Shown here in pieces: positions 39,031-47,805 of a DNA stretch of 64,000 nt. The DNA lies in NCBI RefSeq assembly GCF_016649425.1, contig NZ_JADRCR010000014.1, forward strand, positions 1 to 64,000, in the 5' to 3' direction. The stretch's first letter is position 1. Every line of letters begins with the position of its first letter. The stretch is from Limnobaculum allomyrinae (GTDB lineage Bacteria > Pseudomonadota > Gammaproteobacteria > Enterobacterales > Enterobacteriaceae). The position numbers and the translations under genes are program-made. The notes beneath the pieces were generated by a model. It was not told the DNA's origin, ran no database searches, and saw only the letters and a program-made list of their open reading frames with translations.

Positions 39031-39894
39031 TCAGGCAATTTTCTTCGCCAATAGTGTCGCAAAACGCAGCTTAATACGATTGCCGTCATTATCGGTCTTA
39101 TGCAGTTCTCCTACATCTTCGTTGTATTTAATAATTTCCCAATCTTGATAATAATCTTTCAATTCTCCCTGACAAAAGGTGAATGAAAATGGTACTGAGC
39201 AAGGGTAGTCTTCCGTCGACATGGCAGAAACAATCAGGTTGTAACCATTACTTTCAGTCTTATCCTGCATATTTTTAATAATGGCAGGTACTCTTTCTCG
39301 CTCTAAAAACATAAATACGACGGTAGACAGAATAAAACCATATACATCATCAATCTTCTGCTCATTGATATTGAAAACATCAGCCTGAATACCGCTTAAT
39401 GATTCAGAATGAATAATCTCCTGAAGCGCTCCGATACTCTGCTCGTTTTTATCTAATGCCCTGACATCAAAGCCAAGCTTATTTAAGTAGAGGGAATTTC
39501 TGCCTGAGCCACATCCTAAATCCAGTACCTTACAAGGTGTAACGTAACGCGTCGCATTAAGCACTTCAGAATGTGTTTTCGTCATGCCATACTTCTTATT
39601 GGTATAGTCTTCTGGCTGACAGTAGAAATCCAACTGACATTCGATATCCGGTGAACAGCTAACAATCTTGTGCCACTCCTGTGGCTGAATCAGTCCAGGT
39701 TGGCGCTGTACAGAAAATTGCTCGTTACGAATAACTTCACCATCACCCGTTAAAAAAGCAAATGTCATCTCGCCTTTAAACAACGTCAATTTTGCCCAGG
39801 TTCCTTGTTGAGTATTATGTTTTTCCCTGAACATGGCTGGCAAGGTTTCGCTGTTCCAACGGGGCAGCTGTTTGTAGCAAACAAGGTTTTCCAT
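39031..39894 (-). CDS. tehB: Tellurite-resistance methyltransferase TehB
   Basis: SAM-dependent methyltransferase of 287 residues. An N-terminal DUF1971-like beta-domain (residues 1-95, KQLPRWNSETLPAMFREKHNT, TFAFLTGDG) precedes the methyltransferase with the SAM-binding motif VLDLGCGSGRN (123-133). This two-domain layout is like the Haemophilus TehB and longer than the 197-residue E. coli protein. It detoxifies tellurite, probably by methylation. No tehA is adjacent. It is monocistronic. Confidence 0.88.
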   Translation of the reverse strand: MENLVCYKQLPRWNSETLPAMFREKHNTQQGTWAKLTLFKGEMTFAFLTGDGEVIRNEQFSVQRQPGLIQPQEWHKIVSCSPDIECQLDFYCQPEDYTNKKYGMTKTHSEVLNATRYVTPCKVLDLGCGSGRNSLYLNKLGFDVRALDKNEQSIGALQEIIHSESLSGIQADVFNINEQKIDDVYGFILSTVVFMFLERERVPAIIKNMQDKTESNGYNLIVSAMSTEDYPCSVPFSFTFCQGELKDYYQDWEIIKYNEDVGELHKTDNDGNRIKLRFATLLAKKIA

Positions 39895-40216
39895 ATTGAA
39901 TCTCTTATGCTTGAGTTATTTGGCCTAAAAGAGTAACTCTCTTTGTTATTGCTTCGATAGTAACGCAATTCAGGCAGAGGGACAGAATAAAAGTAGATAC
40001 TGCAAATTTACTTTTATGGATTTCAGCTTGTAACCATTTGGGTTCTACCACTGTTTTGCTTCTTGTTTACTTTTTTACATCGAAGATTTCTGCCTATCTG
40101 GCAAACTTTCCGCAGCCTCAGTATATCAACTGCCCGGATCTGGTGATTTCTTGCTTCATCTCTTCTATCTTTTACAGATAACGCTATCATATGTTCGTTT
40201 CCAGAAAACTGAAGTA

Positions 40217-40234
40217 TGTTAGCCATCACTAACA
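40217..40234 (+). other. Hairpin in the leader of the PPC-ECF operon
   Basis: TGTTAG and CTAACA form a six-bp stem with loop CCATCA, 27 bases before the PPC gene and next to AGGTG. It belongs to the 366-base gap 39895-40260, which otherwise shows no gene and no riboswitch class that I recognise. Confidence 0.4.
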
Positions 40235-40260
40235 CAGGTGAGACACCAGGTGAATGCTTT

Positions 40261-40686
40261 ATGAATCATCAAATTAGCTCCTACTCGAATGCACGCTTTT
40301 TTGCTTTACGCCTCTACCCCGGCCAAGAGTTATTAAGCACGCTAAAAACATTTATTGTTGAACAAAATCTGCAGGCCGCTTTTATTGCCGGATGTGTGGG
40401 AAGCCTGACGGATGTAGCACTGCGCTTTGCCGGAGAGTCCGACACAACACTATTCAGTGGTAAATTTGAAGTTGTTTCGCTGATAGGCACCCTTGAACAA
40501 CAGGGGGAACATCTACATTTATCGGTTTCCGATCGGATGGGAAAAGTTACTGGCGGTCATGTCATGCCTGGATGTACGGTAAGAACCACACTGGAATTAG
40601 TTCTGGGAGAGTTGGAGCAATTACGTTTCAGCCGTCAGCCTTGTTCATATTCCGGTTATGAAGAACTGGTTATTAATAACCGGTAA
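40261..40686 (+). CDS. PPC-domain (DUF296) protein
   Basis: Single PPC/DUF296 domain of 141 residues. Signatures are ARFFALRLYPGQELLSTLKTF near the N terminus, AAFIAGCVGSLTDVALRFAG, and GEHLHLSVSDRMGKVTGGHVMPGCTVRTTLEL. Bacterial PPC proteins are small trimers of unknown function; plant versions are fused to AT-hooks. I chose the ATG at 40261 (AGGTG nine bases upstream). It is the first gene of an apparent operon with an ECF transporter (42-base gap), so a role linked to that substrate is plausible but unproven. Confidence 0.8.
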   Translation: MNHQISSYSNARFFALRLYPGQELLSTLKTFIVEQNLQAAFIAGCVGSLTDVALRFAGESDTTLFSGKFEVVSLIGTLEQQGEHLHLSVSDRMGKVTGGHVMPGCTVRTTLELVLGELEQLRFSRQPCSYSGYEELVINNR

Positions 40687-40728
40687 TAATACCTATAATT
40701 TTCGATTTAATTCATCATCGAGGTTTTC

Positions 40729-41307
40729 ATGGCAAGTAATGCCGTTTCCAGCCGTACCCTGGTTCTTATGGTTATGTCTATTGCAATCAATATGATTGGT
40801 GGACAAATTGTTTCCATGCTCAAGTTGCCTATCTTCCTTGATTCAATAGGCACAATGCTTTGCGCACTTTTAGCTGGCCCCTGGGCTGCGATGTTTACTG
40901 GATTATTGACTAATTTGCTTTGGGGATTAATTTCCGGTCCGATTGCTGCGGCCTTTGCTCCTGTTGCCATGGTGATTGGCCTGGTATGCGGCATTATGGC
41001 TCGCATTGGCTGGTTTCGCTCATTACCTAAAGTTATCGTTTCGGGTATCGTTATTACATTGGCGTTAACACTAATTGCAGTACCTATTCGTACTTACCTG
41101 TTTGGTGGCGCTACCGGTAGTGGTGCCGATTTCTTTGTCGCTTATATCAATGCCGTAGGACAAAACTTAGTTGAGTCAGTTGCTATTACGGTCATTGGTG
41201 TAAATCTGGTTGATAAAATTCTGACCGCCATCATTGCCTGGTTATTAGTCAGGGGACTACCGCAAAGAACACATAACAGCTTCCCTAATATGGCAGCAGT
41301 TCGCTGA
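40729..41307 (+). CDS. ECF transporter S component (substrate-binding membrane protein)
   Basis: Membrane protein of 192 residues with about six helices, resembling the substrate-specific S component of energy-coupling factor transporters (N-terminal MIGGQIVSMLKLPIFLDSIGTMLCALLAGPWAAMFTGLLTN). S components capture vitamins or metals and toggle in the membrane. The vitamin cannot be named: it lacks the hallmarks I know for BioY, ThiT or RibU. GAGG lies six bases before the ATG. It is followed one base later by ecfT. Confidence 0.82.
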   Translation: MASNAVSSRTLVLMVMSIAINMIGGQIVSMLKLPIFLDSIGTMLCALLAGPWAAMFTGLLTNLLWGLISGPIAAAFAPVAMVIGLVCGIMARIGWFRSLPKVIVSGIVITLALTLIAVPIRTYLFGGATGSGADFFVAYINAVGQNLVESVAITVIGVNLVDKILTAIIAWLLVRGLPQRTHNSFPNMAAVR

Positions 41308-41308
41308 T

Positions 41309-42019
41309 ATGCACCCATTTACCTCATTAATGTTATGGGGATGGTTAGCCCTGACGACTCTACTTTTACCGTTGGGGTATACCTTATTAATTTGCAGTGC
41401 AAGTCTGTTTGCCCTGCTTTTGATATTGCCAGATACCCGCCACCGCTGGCGCTATGTGGTATGGTTTATGGTTCCTATGGGGTTAGGATTATGGCTGGTG
41501 CACAGCGGCTGGTTGGCACACTGGCTAAATGGAACACCTCTGAACCAGCAAAGAATGCCAATGGCTACAGCGCTCTGGTTAAAACTATTAGCAATTATCA
41601 GTAGCGCCCAAATCTGGTTAGAAAAAGTTCCCACTCGCCAGTTTGTACGAGCACTATTTTCCAGCCGGTTACCCATCAGCTTCGCTTATGTTTTAGCAGG
41701 GCCATTACTTATCGTTGAACAATTACGCCAACAGTTACACACCATAAGAGATGCGCAATTAGCCCGGGGAATTCCTCTGGATGGCAATTGGCATCAACGA
41801 TTGAAAGCCATTCCAGCCCTGCTGCTACCATTAACCAGTAATGCAATTAATGAACTGGCAATTCGCGGTGCAGCACTGGATATGAAAGCTTTCAGAACGA
41901 ATGCTCATCGAACAACATTGTGGGCACCGCCAGACAGTCGGCTACAGCAGATAATCCGCTACGCTTTACTTCTACTCTGTTTTATTCAAATTGGGGGGTA
42001 TTTCTGGTGGTTACCTTAA
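41309..42019 (+). CDS. ECF transporter transmembrane component EcfT
   Basis: Coupling subunit of 236 residues with N-terminal helices and a long cytoplasmic part that contacts the ATPases. The coupling helices show the family Arg-Gly signatures, in AQLARGIPLDGNW and ELAIRGAALDMKAF. It links the S component to the two ATPases encoded next. Confidence 0.85.
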   Translation: MHPFTSLMLWGWLALTTLLLPLGYTLLICSASLFALLLILPDTRHRWRYVVWFMVPMGLGLWLVHSGWLAHWLNGTPLNQQRMPMATALWLKLLAIISSAQIWLEKVPTRQFVRALFSSRLPISFAYVLAGPLLIVEQLRQQLHTIRDAQLARGIPLDGNWHQRLKAIPALLLPLTSNAINELAIRGAALDMKAFRTNAHRTTLWAPPDSRLQQIIRYALLLLCFIQIGGYFWWLP

Positions 42020-42846
42020 AAGATGTCACTTTTACTCCACGTGGAGAAGACAAACCTCTGCTAGGCCCACTGAGCTTTACATTACCAGACGATCCCTTTT
42101 TTGTTATCTATGGCGGTAACGGCAGCGGGAAAAGTTTGCTGGCCCAACTACTGGCAGGATGGTTCCCGGAACAACTAACCGGCAACCTGAACGGCACGCT
42201 ACAAATATTTGGCCAAGATATCGGGCAAACCCCATTATCAACACATGCCGCACAGACACAATTAATTCAACAGTCACCACTGCTCCAACTTTCGGGTTGT
42301 ACATTCAGCGTTGAAGAAGAGATTGCATTTGGACCTGAGAATTTAGCTCTACCGCCCGATGAAATTCTGAGACGCATTAATGAAGCATTAAACATTACCC
42401 ATAGCCAACATCTACGTACAAGGCATCCATCAACGCTTTCGGGCGGAGAGGCTCAACGAGTAGTTCTGGCTTGCGCTTTAGCAATGCGACCTAAATTACT
42501 ATTGCTGGATGAAGCCTTCAGCCGATTAACCCCCAAGGCCACAGCTCAGTTGCTATCAGAACTCAGAAGTTATGCCCTACATTACGGGTGCAAAATTATT
42601 TTGTTTGAGCGAGCGTTTTTACCCGCTGCAAAATATTGTTTTCAGGCTTTAGTGCTTAAACATGGCCAAACGCTGATCCAGGGCTCTATCTCACAAGTTT
42701 TTCAAATAGCGATGACTCAGATTAATGCCCCCGATGCCTGGCAAGTCGTTCAATTACTTTCAACTCATCATGCCTGGTCAGGCGAGTTCCCTCGCACAGA
42801 AAGTGAACTTATCAGTGCATTTAAGGAGCAGTATGCTGACCTTTAA
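42007..42846 (+). CDS. ECF transporter ATPase A1
   Basis: ABC ATPase of 279 residues. Walker A is YGGNGSGKS, the signature LSGGEAQRVVLA, and Walker B LLLLDEAFSRL. The switch histidine expected after Walker B is absent: the segment reads KIILFERAFLPAAK. The start is GTG at 42007 after GGGGGG, overlapping ecfT by 13 bases; the longer frame from 41920 lies inside ecfT. It forms a heterodimer with A2. Confidence 0.87.
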   Translation: MVTLKDVTFTPRGEDKPLLGPLSFTLPDDPFFVIYGGNGSGKSLLAQLLAGWFPEQLTGNLNGTLQIFGQDIGQTPLSTHAAQTQLIQQSPLLQLSGCTFSVEEEIAFGPENLALPPDEILRRINEALNITHSQHLRTRHPSTLSGGEAQRVVLACALAMRPKLLLLDEAFSRLTPKATAQLLSELRSYALHYGCKIILFERAFLPAAKYCFQALVLKHGQTLIQGSISQVFQIAMTQINAPDAWQVVQLLSTHHAWSGEFPRTESELISAFKEQYADL

Positions 42847-43636
42847 TAATGTCTCGTTCCGTTGGCCAAAGGCATCAGCATATTGTCTGAATAACCTCAG
42901 CTTAAATTTGAATCAGGGAGAGCATGTCGCTCTGGTTGGCGATAATGGTGCAGGAAAATCAACGCTATTACGTCTGGCAGCCGGTTTACTAAAAGCAGAT
43001 GAAGGTCTGATTACATTAAACGGCTTAGACCTTTCACAGCAAAAAGCCCAACAGAGAGCCATGAGTATTGGCATTCTGTTTCAGGAAGCCGAAAAGCAGA
43101 TATTTCATAGCAGTGTCAAAGATGAAATCACCTTTGGCTTAAAACAACGTAAGCTGACTCAAGAACAAATAGAGCAATACACAAAACAAGCGTTGATACA
43201 GTGTGAACTTACCGAGCTGGCAGACAAACATCCGTTAGATCTCCATGCCGGTCAGCGAAGAATGGTTGCCGTTGCCTGCCTGGCCGCTTTATCACCGCCA
43301 TTATTGCTATTAGACGAACCAAGCCGTGATTTTGATGCCCACTGGCTCAGCGTATTTGAGAGGTGGCTAGCCGCTTGCAAACAGTCCGGAACCACTATTC
43401 TAACGATCAGCCACGACCTGGATTTTGTTGCTCGTCACTATTCCCGTGTCATACATTTGTCCGGTGGGAAAATTGTAAATGATGGTTCTCCGTCACAGGT
43501 TCTTAGTTCTGAAGAGTTACAAGAACCGGGGGACTTACCCTCACCTACGCTATATGCTCTTAATCAGGCATTATCCCTTGATTATCCAGGTAATCCCGAA
43601 GAGTGGAGCCATGCCTGGTTACACCGAACCAGATAG
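42833..43636 (+). CDS. ECF transporter ATPase A2
   Basis: ABC ATPase of 267 residues. Walker A is VGDNGAGKST, Walker B LLLLDEPSRDFD, and the switch histidine is present in LTISHDLDFVARH. The signature is altered, LHAGQRRMVAVA instead of LSGGQ. Together with A1 this makes a heterodimer with complementary defects. AAGGAG lies five to six bases before the ATG at 42833; it overlaps A1 by 14 bases. It is the last gene of the operon, converging with the next gene 8 bases away. Confidence 0.87.
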   Translation: MLTFNNVSFRWPKASAYCLNNLSLNLNQGEHVALVGDNGAGKSTLLRLAAGLLKADEGLITLNGLDLSQQKAQQRAMSIGILFQEAEKQIFHSSVKDEITFGLKQRKLTQEQIEQYTKQALIQCELTELADKHPLDLHAGQRRMVAVACLAALSPPLLLLDEPSRDFDAHWLSVFERWLAACKQSGTTILTISHDLDFVARHYSRVIHLSGGKIVNDGSPSQVLSSEELQEPGDLPSPTLYALNQALSLDYPGNPEEWSHAWLHRTR

Positions 43637-43644
43637 ACCAGAGA

Positions 43645-44646
43645 TTATTGTTGATGAGACATCTGATAAGTCAGAGCCTTCGCCAGTTTAGAGTCTGGTT
43701 CTGCCAGCTTCTTCAGTTTTTTCTTATGTACCTTATCCAGCTTGCCCAACTCAGCCGCACTCTTTCCAGAATCTCCTACTAACTGTTCTGGCGGTAATTC
43801 GGTCATTATTTGAGCCGCATCTTTCAATGCATTAATGTATCCATCCAGTTCTGATAGTGAGTACTGACTTAAATTCATTTTACTATTTAAATACTGTCCC
43901 CAATAAAACTCCAAAAATGGGACTTCCGGATAAGGTTTGCCGGTTTTCGGATTCAAATTGCTATCCGACTTATCATAAGAGATGCCCCTTAAATAGTAGA
44001 GCATTGAACGCCAGGGATCGTCCTGAAATAGTTTCAATCCAAGTGATGATGGTAATTGTGAAAACGCCACAGGATGACCTTTCGCGTCAATGGGTAAAAA
44101 ATGTTTTAGCGCGGCCATCTTCTGTTCAAATTGAAGCTGAGTAACAGGGTTTCCTTTAGTATCATGACTTAAGTTTTCCCCCACCAGTACACTTAAACTG
44201 ATATCACCACCGCTGGTTTCCCAAAAGCTATTAAAAGCATGATGCCCATCGGTCAGATAAATTTTTCCACCTGGGCCAATATCAACAGTATTCATTGCCG
44301 ATTTATCGGTTCCTGGGGTTAACAAACAACGATATGACAAGGGATCCTTTGGTGAGGAGGATTGATTATACTGTTCCAGCTTACCCGCTCCCTGAACTTT
44401 ACACAGATCGGCAAATAGCTTTTCAGGCTTTCTCGCATAGTCATCTAAATCACCGGCAATCTGCAACTTACCCACGGCAATCTGTGTCGGATGTAGCTCA
44501 TCGAGGCGCACCTGAATCACATCGCCGCTTTTAGCGAATATTCGGTTATCAGAAATTTGTGTTGCCATAGCAATTGAACTCAGCAGGATGCCGGATAAAG
44601 CCCCGATAGCGGGCGTGATAAAAACAGAGAATAGACTGATGGACAT
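43645..44646 (-). CDS. Exported ParB-like protein (ParBc_2 family)
   Basis: Protein of 333 residues beginning with a hydrophobic signal segment (MSISLFSVFITPAIGALSGI, cleaved probably after AMA), then a ParB/Srx-like domain: VIQVRLDELHPTQIAVGK, then IYLTDGHHAFNSFWE, which matches the DGHHR-type active-site motif of this family. The rest is helical with a lysine-rich tail. Function unknown; the exported location rules out chromosome partitioning. Start ATG 44646 has AAAGGG eight bases upstream; GTG at 44655 is an alternative. Confidence 0.75.
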   Translation of the reverse strand: MSISLFSVFITPAIGALSGILLSSIAMATQISDNRIFAKSGDVIQVRLDELHPTQIAVGKLQIAGDLDDYARKPEKLFADLCKVQGAGKLEQYNQSSSPKDPLSYRCLLTPGTDKSAMNTVDIGPGGKIYLTDGHHAFNSFWETSGGDISLSVLVGENLSHDTKGNPVTQLQFEQKMAALKHFLPIDAKGHPVAFSQLPSSLGLKLFQDDPWRSMLYYLRGISYDKSDSNLNPKTGKPYPEVPFLEFYWGQYLNSKMNLSQYSLSELDGYINALKDAAQIMTELPPEQLVGDSGKSAAELGKLDKVHKKKLKKLAEPDSKLAKALTYQMSHQQ

Positions 44647-44935
44647 CAATGCCACCCTTTATGGATAGATATTTATCGATAATAACTGATTATAGCCAGA
44701 TAGATATGGATTGCGTTACCACCACGAACATGCGGTTAAGTAAAATAGGTTAATCAATAAAAGTTAGTGAACATACCATGGAAAAATAAAACTAACCAAT
44801 TGAAGACAGATAAGAAAAACCTGAGTGGATATTAAATAAATATACTTTCAGATAACAGAAAACAATAATTGTGCGCCTACCTTCGTACTCTTAATTCATC
44901 CCTGATGTTAATTTCCTTAAAGAAAAAATACCATA

Positions 44936-45253
44936 TTACTTATCGGCCCCAATCAACCACCAGTGTAATGGGTAGCCTTTTTTCACTCCGGTCTTTAATA
45001 CTCGTCCTTCCTCCATCAGCTTCAGCAAATAATAACGAGCCTGATAGACGTTAATCACACAGATTTCGGCAATGTCATTAGTTGTCGGCCCAATCAGACG
45101 TAACGTCTCATCACTAATTTCATCGGTAAGAGAAATCTGGTCTTTTACCGCAGCATACTTTGCTGCACATTGTTCGGCTAAAGTGTCCAATATTTCCTGA
45201 GTAATAATTGCGCCTTTTGTCACTTTTTCATCCGATTTATTATTATTTATCAT
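44936..45253 (-). CDS. Small winged-helix regulator, FaeA/PapI-like
   Basis: Protein of 105 residues. The C-terminal half PTTNDIAEICVINVYQARYYLLKLMEEGRVLKTGV with GYPLHWWLIG resembles FaeA-like winged helices (ISxYQARYYLxxLEKxG), which control fimbrial phase variation with Lrp. The N-terminal part is a helical extension. No fimbrial genes are within the window. GGAGG lies four bases before the ATG. The gap upstream (45254-45455) holds only a small CATCCT/AGGATG hairpin. Confidence 0.65.
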   Translation of the reverse strand: MINNNKSDEKVTKGAIITQEILDTLAEQCAAKYAAVKDQISLTDEISDETLRLIGPTTNDIAEICVINVYQARYYLLKLMEEGRVLKTGVKKGYPLHWWLIGADK

Positions 45254-45455
45254 TCAGCCTCCAACTCTGCATAACTTAAATAGAATATTGCCTGCCCCGA
45301 GTATACACCAGTCACAAATCTTTCATCTATCAGTGAGTAACAGAGACCACCCTTTTTTTGACCCTGGCTAATAATTGAAAATTAACTATTTGATTAAAAA
45401 CTGCATTCGTGAAAATCAAAGCGTTGTAAAAGCATCCTAAAAGGATGGACAGTTG

Positions 45456-45495
45456 TTAAAAAGAAACGCCCCATAATAAATCATGGGGCGTTTTG
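45456..45495 (-). terminator. Terminator of the hydroxyacid dehydrogenase gene
   Basis: AAACGCCCCAT (45464-45474) and ATGGGGCGTTT (45483-45493) form an 11-bp stem; on the minus strand it is followed by CTTTTTAAC. It lies 22 bases after the stop at 45517. Confidence 0.85.
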
Positions 45496-45516
45496 TAGAA
45501 AAATGCTTAATTAAAC

Positions 45517-46476
45517 TTAAATCAATTGGCGAATCGGTTTTTCCGCAAGATAAGCGAGAATATCTTCAACCGCCCCCTGAAAATATCCCTGATAGTTACT
45601 GTCAGAAACATATCCTAAATGAGGTGTTGCCAGTACATTTGGTAGGGTTCGCAAAATATCGCCTTCCGGTAACGGTTCTATTTCAAACACATCCAGCCCG
45701 GCACCAGCAATACGCTGATGACTCAAAGCATCAATAAGCGCGTTGTGATCGACAATTGCAGCCCGAGAAGTATTGATCAGAAATGCTTTTGACTTCATTC
45801 TATTCAGCTCAGATTCACCGATTAATCCCCGGGAACGCTCCCCCAAAACCAAGTGAATGGATACAAAATCGCTGTTTTCCAGTAAAGCCTCTTTTGATGG
45901 TGCTAATTCAACACCAACCTCACTCGCCCGTTCAGCCGTTAAATTCTGACTCCAGGCTGAAACTTCCATACCAAATGCTTTGGCAACCTGAGCGACCCGC
46001 CCGCCAATTTTACCTAACCCCAGTAGCCCAAGGCGTTTACCACTGAGAGTAACGCCTACGGTACTCTGCCATGGCCCATTTTGCCGAAATGCATTATTCT
46101 CGGGCACGATATGTCGAGCCAGCCCCAAAATCAGCGCCCAGGTCAGTTCCATCGGTGGCTCAGAACCGCTTGGCGTTCCACAAACGGTGACTCCCTGAGC
46201 CGTTGCCGCTTTCACATCAATAGCGGCATTACGCATACCCGAAGTTATCAACAGTTTCAGTTTAGGTAATTTTGCTAATAGTGACCTGGTAAACGGTGTA
46301 CGTTCCCGCATGATGATAACAATTTCACAGTCACCAATTCTGTCTACCAGTTCCTGTTCATCAGAAATATGCTGAGAGAGTGAAAATACATCAACTCGAT
46401 CGCGCAATGGGGACCAGTCGGCCATAGATAAAGCGACATTCTGAAAATCATCAATAACTGCACATTTCAATTTCAT
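45517..46476 (-). CDS. D-2-hydroxyacid dehydrogenase family protein
   Basis: NAD-dependent dehydrogenase of 319 residues. The Rossmann motif is LGLLGLGKIGGRVAQ with ASP-side residues downstream; catalytic segments are INTSRAAIVDHNALIDAL (Arg), LDVFEIEPLP (Glu) and ATPHLGYVSDSNY (His). It is closest in style to SerA/CtBP-like 2-hydroxyacid dehydrogenases; the substrate is not evident. It is monocistronic, next to kdgR, but no pectin or hexuronate genes are present to link them. Confidence 0.85.
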   Translation of the reverse strand: MKLKCAVIDDFQNVALSMADWSPLRDRVDVFSLSQHISDEQELVDRIGDCEIVIIMRERTPFTRSLLAKLPKLKLLITSGMRNAAIDVKAATAQGVTVCGTPSGSEPPMELTWALILGLARHIVPENNAFRQNGPWQSTVGVTLSGKRLGLLGLGKIGGRVAQVAKAFGMEVSAWSQNLTAERASEVGVELAPSKEALLENSDFVSIHLVLGERSRGLIGESELNRMKSKAFLINTSRAAIVDHNALIDALSHQRIAGAGLDVFEIEPLPEGDILRTLPNVLATPHLGYVSDSNYQGYFQGAVEDILAYLAEKPIRQLI

Positions 46477-46659
46477 AAACCGAATCCTGTCAGAGAGTAA
46501 TATCCGATTGATATAAAGTTATTTTTCCAAAAATCCGGTTGAAATGTACACTTATATACGACAAAAAACTTTGTCTGGCGTCTGACTTTTGTTGCGTAGA
46601 GTAATTAATACGTTTGAAAGTGGATAATGTTTCGCAAAATAATGTGTGATTGATATCAA

Positions 46660-46683
46660 TAACAAAGGGGCCAGAGCCCCTTA
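46660..46683 (-). terminator. Terminator of kdgR
   Basis: AAGGGGC (46665-46671) and GCCCCTT (46676-46682) form a seven-bp stem with loop CAGA; a short T run follows on the minus strand. It lies 11 bases after the kdgR stop. Confidence 0.75.
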
Positions 46684-46693
46684 TTACCAAAAC

Positions 46694-47485
46694 TTAAAAT
46701 GGATAATCGTGATATCCCATCTGCGAAGAAATATTACGAGCAGCATCGTGCAACATCTTAATAATTTCAGGCTTATTCTCTTCAGAAAAACGAATTGTTG
46801 GTAATGAGATACTCAAACCAACGGTAACAATACCAAAACGATCAAATACTGGTACTGCAATACAACGCAATCCTTCTTCTTGTTCTTCAATATCTTCGGC
46901 ATAGCCTTGCTGTTTAGCCAGCTCTAACACAGAGATAAAATCTTCAGCACACAGAATGGTATTATCGGTACTACGAGTAAAAGTAATCTTACTTAGCGTT
47001 TCCTGAACTTCCTGAGGATCGCTCCATGCCATCAGTACTTTACCAATCGCTGTAGTATGAATTGGATTACGACGGCCAATACGTGAGTACATTCTCAGGT
47101 TATACAAAGAATCAATTTTATGAATATAAATAATAGCATCATCATCCAAAGCGCCAAGATGAATAGCTTCTTTAGTTTGTTTAGATATTTCGCGCATTTG
47201 AACGTTAGCATAACGAATCAAATCAACATTCTGTAATGACTTTGAACCCAGTTCAAATAGCTTCAAAGTAAGAGAGTATTTGTCAGACTCCCCCTCTTGC
47301 GTAACATACCCTAATGTCTTCATGGTCTGCAGGAAACGATATACCGTACTTTTCGACATCATTACCTGTTGAGCCAGCTCGGAGATACCCATCTCACGCT
47401 CTTCACCTAACGCATTCAATATACCAAAAACCTTCAGTACCGATGAGACTGAGTCTGGTTGTTTATCTAAATCATCCGCGGCCAT
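46694..47485 (-). CDS. kdgR: Transcriptional regulator KdgR (IclR family)
   Basis: IclR-type repressor of 263 residues, nearly the same as E. coli KdgR (DLDKQPDSVSSVLKVFGIL; MMSKSTVYRFLQTMKTLGYV helix-turn-helix; EEQEEGLRCIAVPVFDRFG; C-terminal SAQMGYHDYPF type end). It represses genes for 2-keto-3-deoxygluconate and pectin/uronate use. AAGGTGG lies six bases before the ATG. A stretch TGGAACAGTGTTTTTA about 40 bases upstream faintly resembles a KdgR box, which would allow autoregulation. Confidence 0.95.
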   Translation of the reverse strand: MAADDLDKQPDSVSSVLKVFGILNALGEEREMGISELAQQVMMSKSTVYRFLQTMKTLGYVTQEGESDKYSLTLKLFELGSKSLQNVDLIRYANVQMREISKQTKEAIHLGALDDDAIIYIHKIDSLYNLRMYSRIGRRNPIHTTAIGKVLMAWSDPQEVQETLSKITFTRSTDNTILCAEDFISVLELAKQQGYAEDIEEQEEGLRCIAVPVFDRFGIVTVGLSISLPTIRFSEENKPEIIKMLHDAARNISSQMGYHDYPF

Positions 47486-47572
47486 TTGGTTGCCACCTTA
47501 TGCTGGTATTCGTTTCAGAAAAATTGGAACAGTGTTTTTATTATAATGTTAAAGACCAGCGGTTGACAATCA

Positions 47573-47600
47573 TGATGGTATCAATCTGTGTGATACATCA
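47573..47600. promoter_or_regulatory. Palindrome upstream of kdgR
   Basis: TGATG-GTATCA and TGATAC-ATCA form an interrupted inverted repeat around a seven-base centre, about 90 bases upstream of kdgR. It could be an operator or an RNA hairpin. The rest of the 320-base gap 47486-47805 is AT-rich with no gene seen. Confidence 0.35.
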
Positions 47601-47805
47601 GAATTACATTAATTAAATATAATTAACAATTATCTTAACTCTTATCGTCTCTATTGTTTTTAATCATAAAGAAATTTATCTAAACAGATAGTTCCATCCT
47701 GATATTATTAACAACACTAACCGTCTGGAAATAATATGAACGACAAAATAGCCATATCATCCAAATTAGATAAACAGCCTATTATTTAGTCATAATTTAA
47801 TTAAA

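Noticed and set aside
40023-40235. 70-codon minus-strand open frame upstream of the PPC gene
   Set aside because: No recognisable features and composition unlike neighbours; probably chance.
46490-46690. 66-codon minus-strand frame between the dehydrogenase and kdgR
   Set aside because: Includes the kdgR terminator and lacks a good ribosome-binding site.
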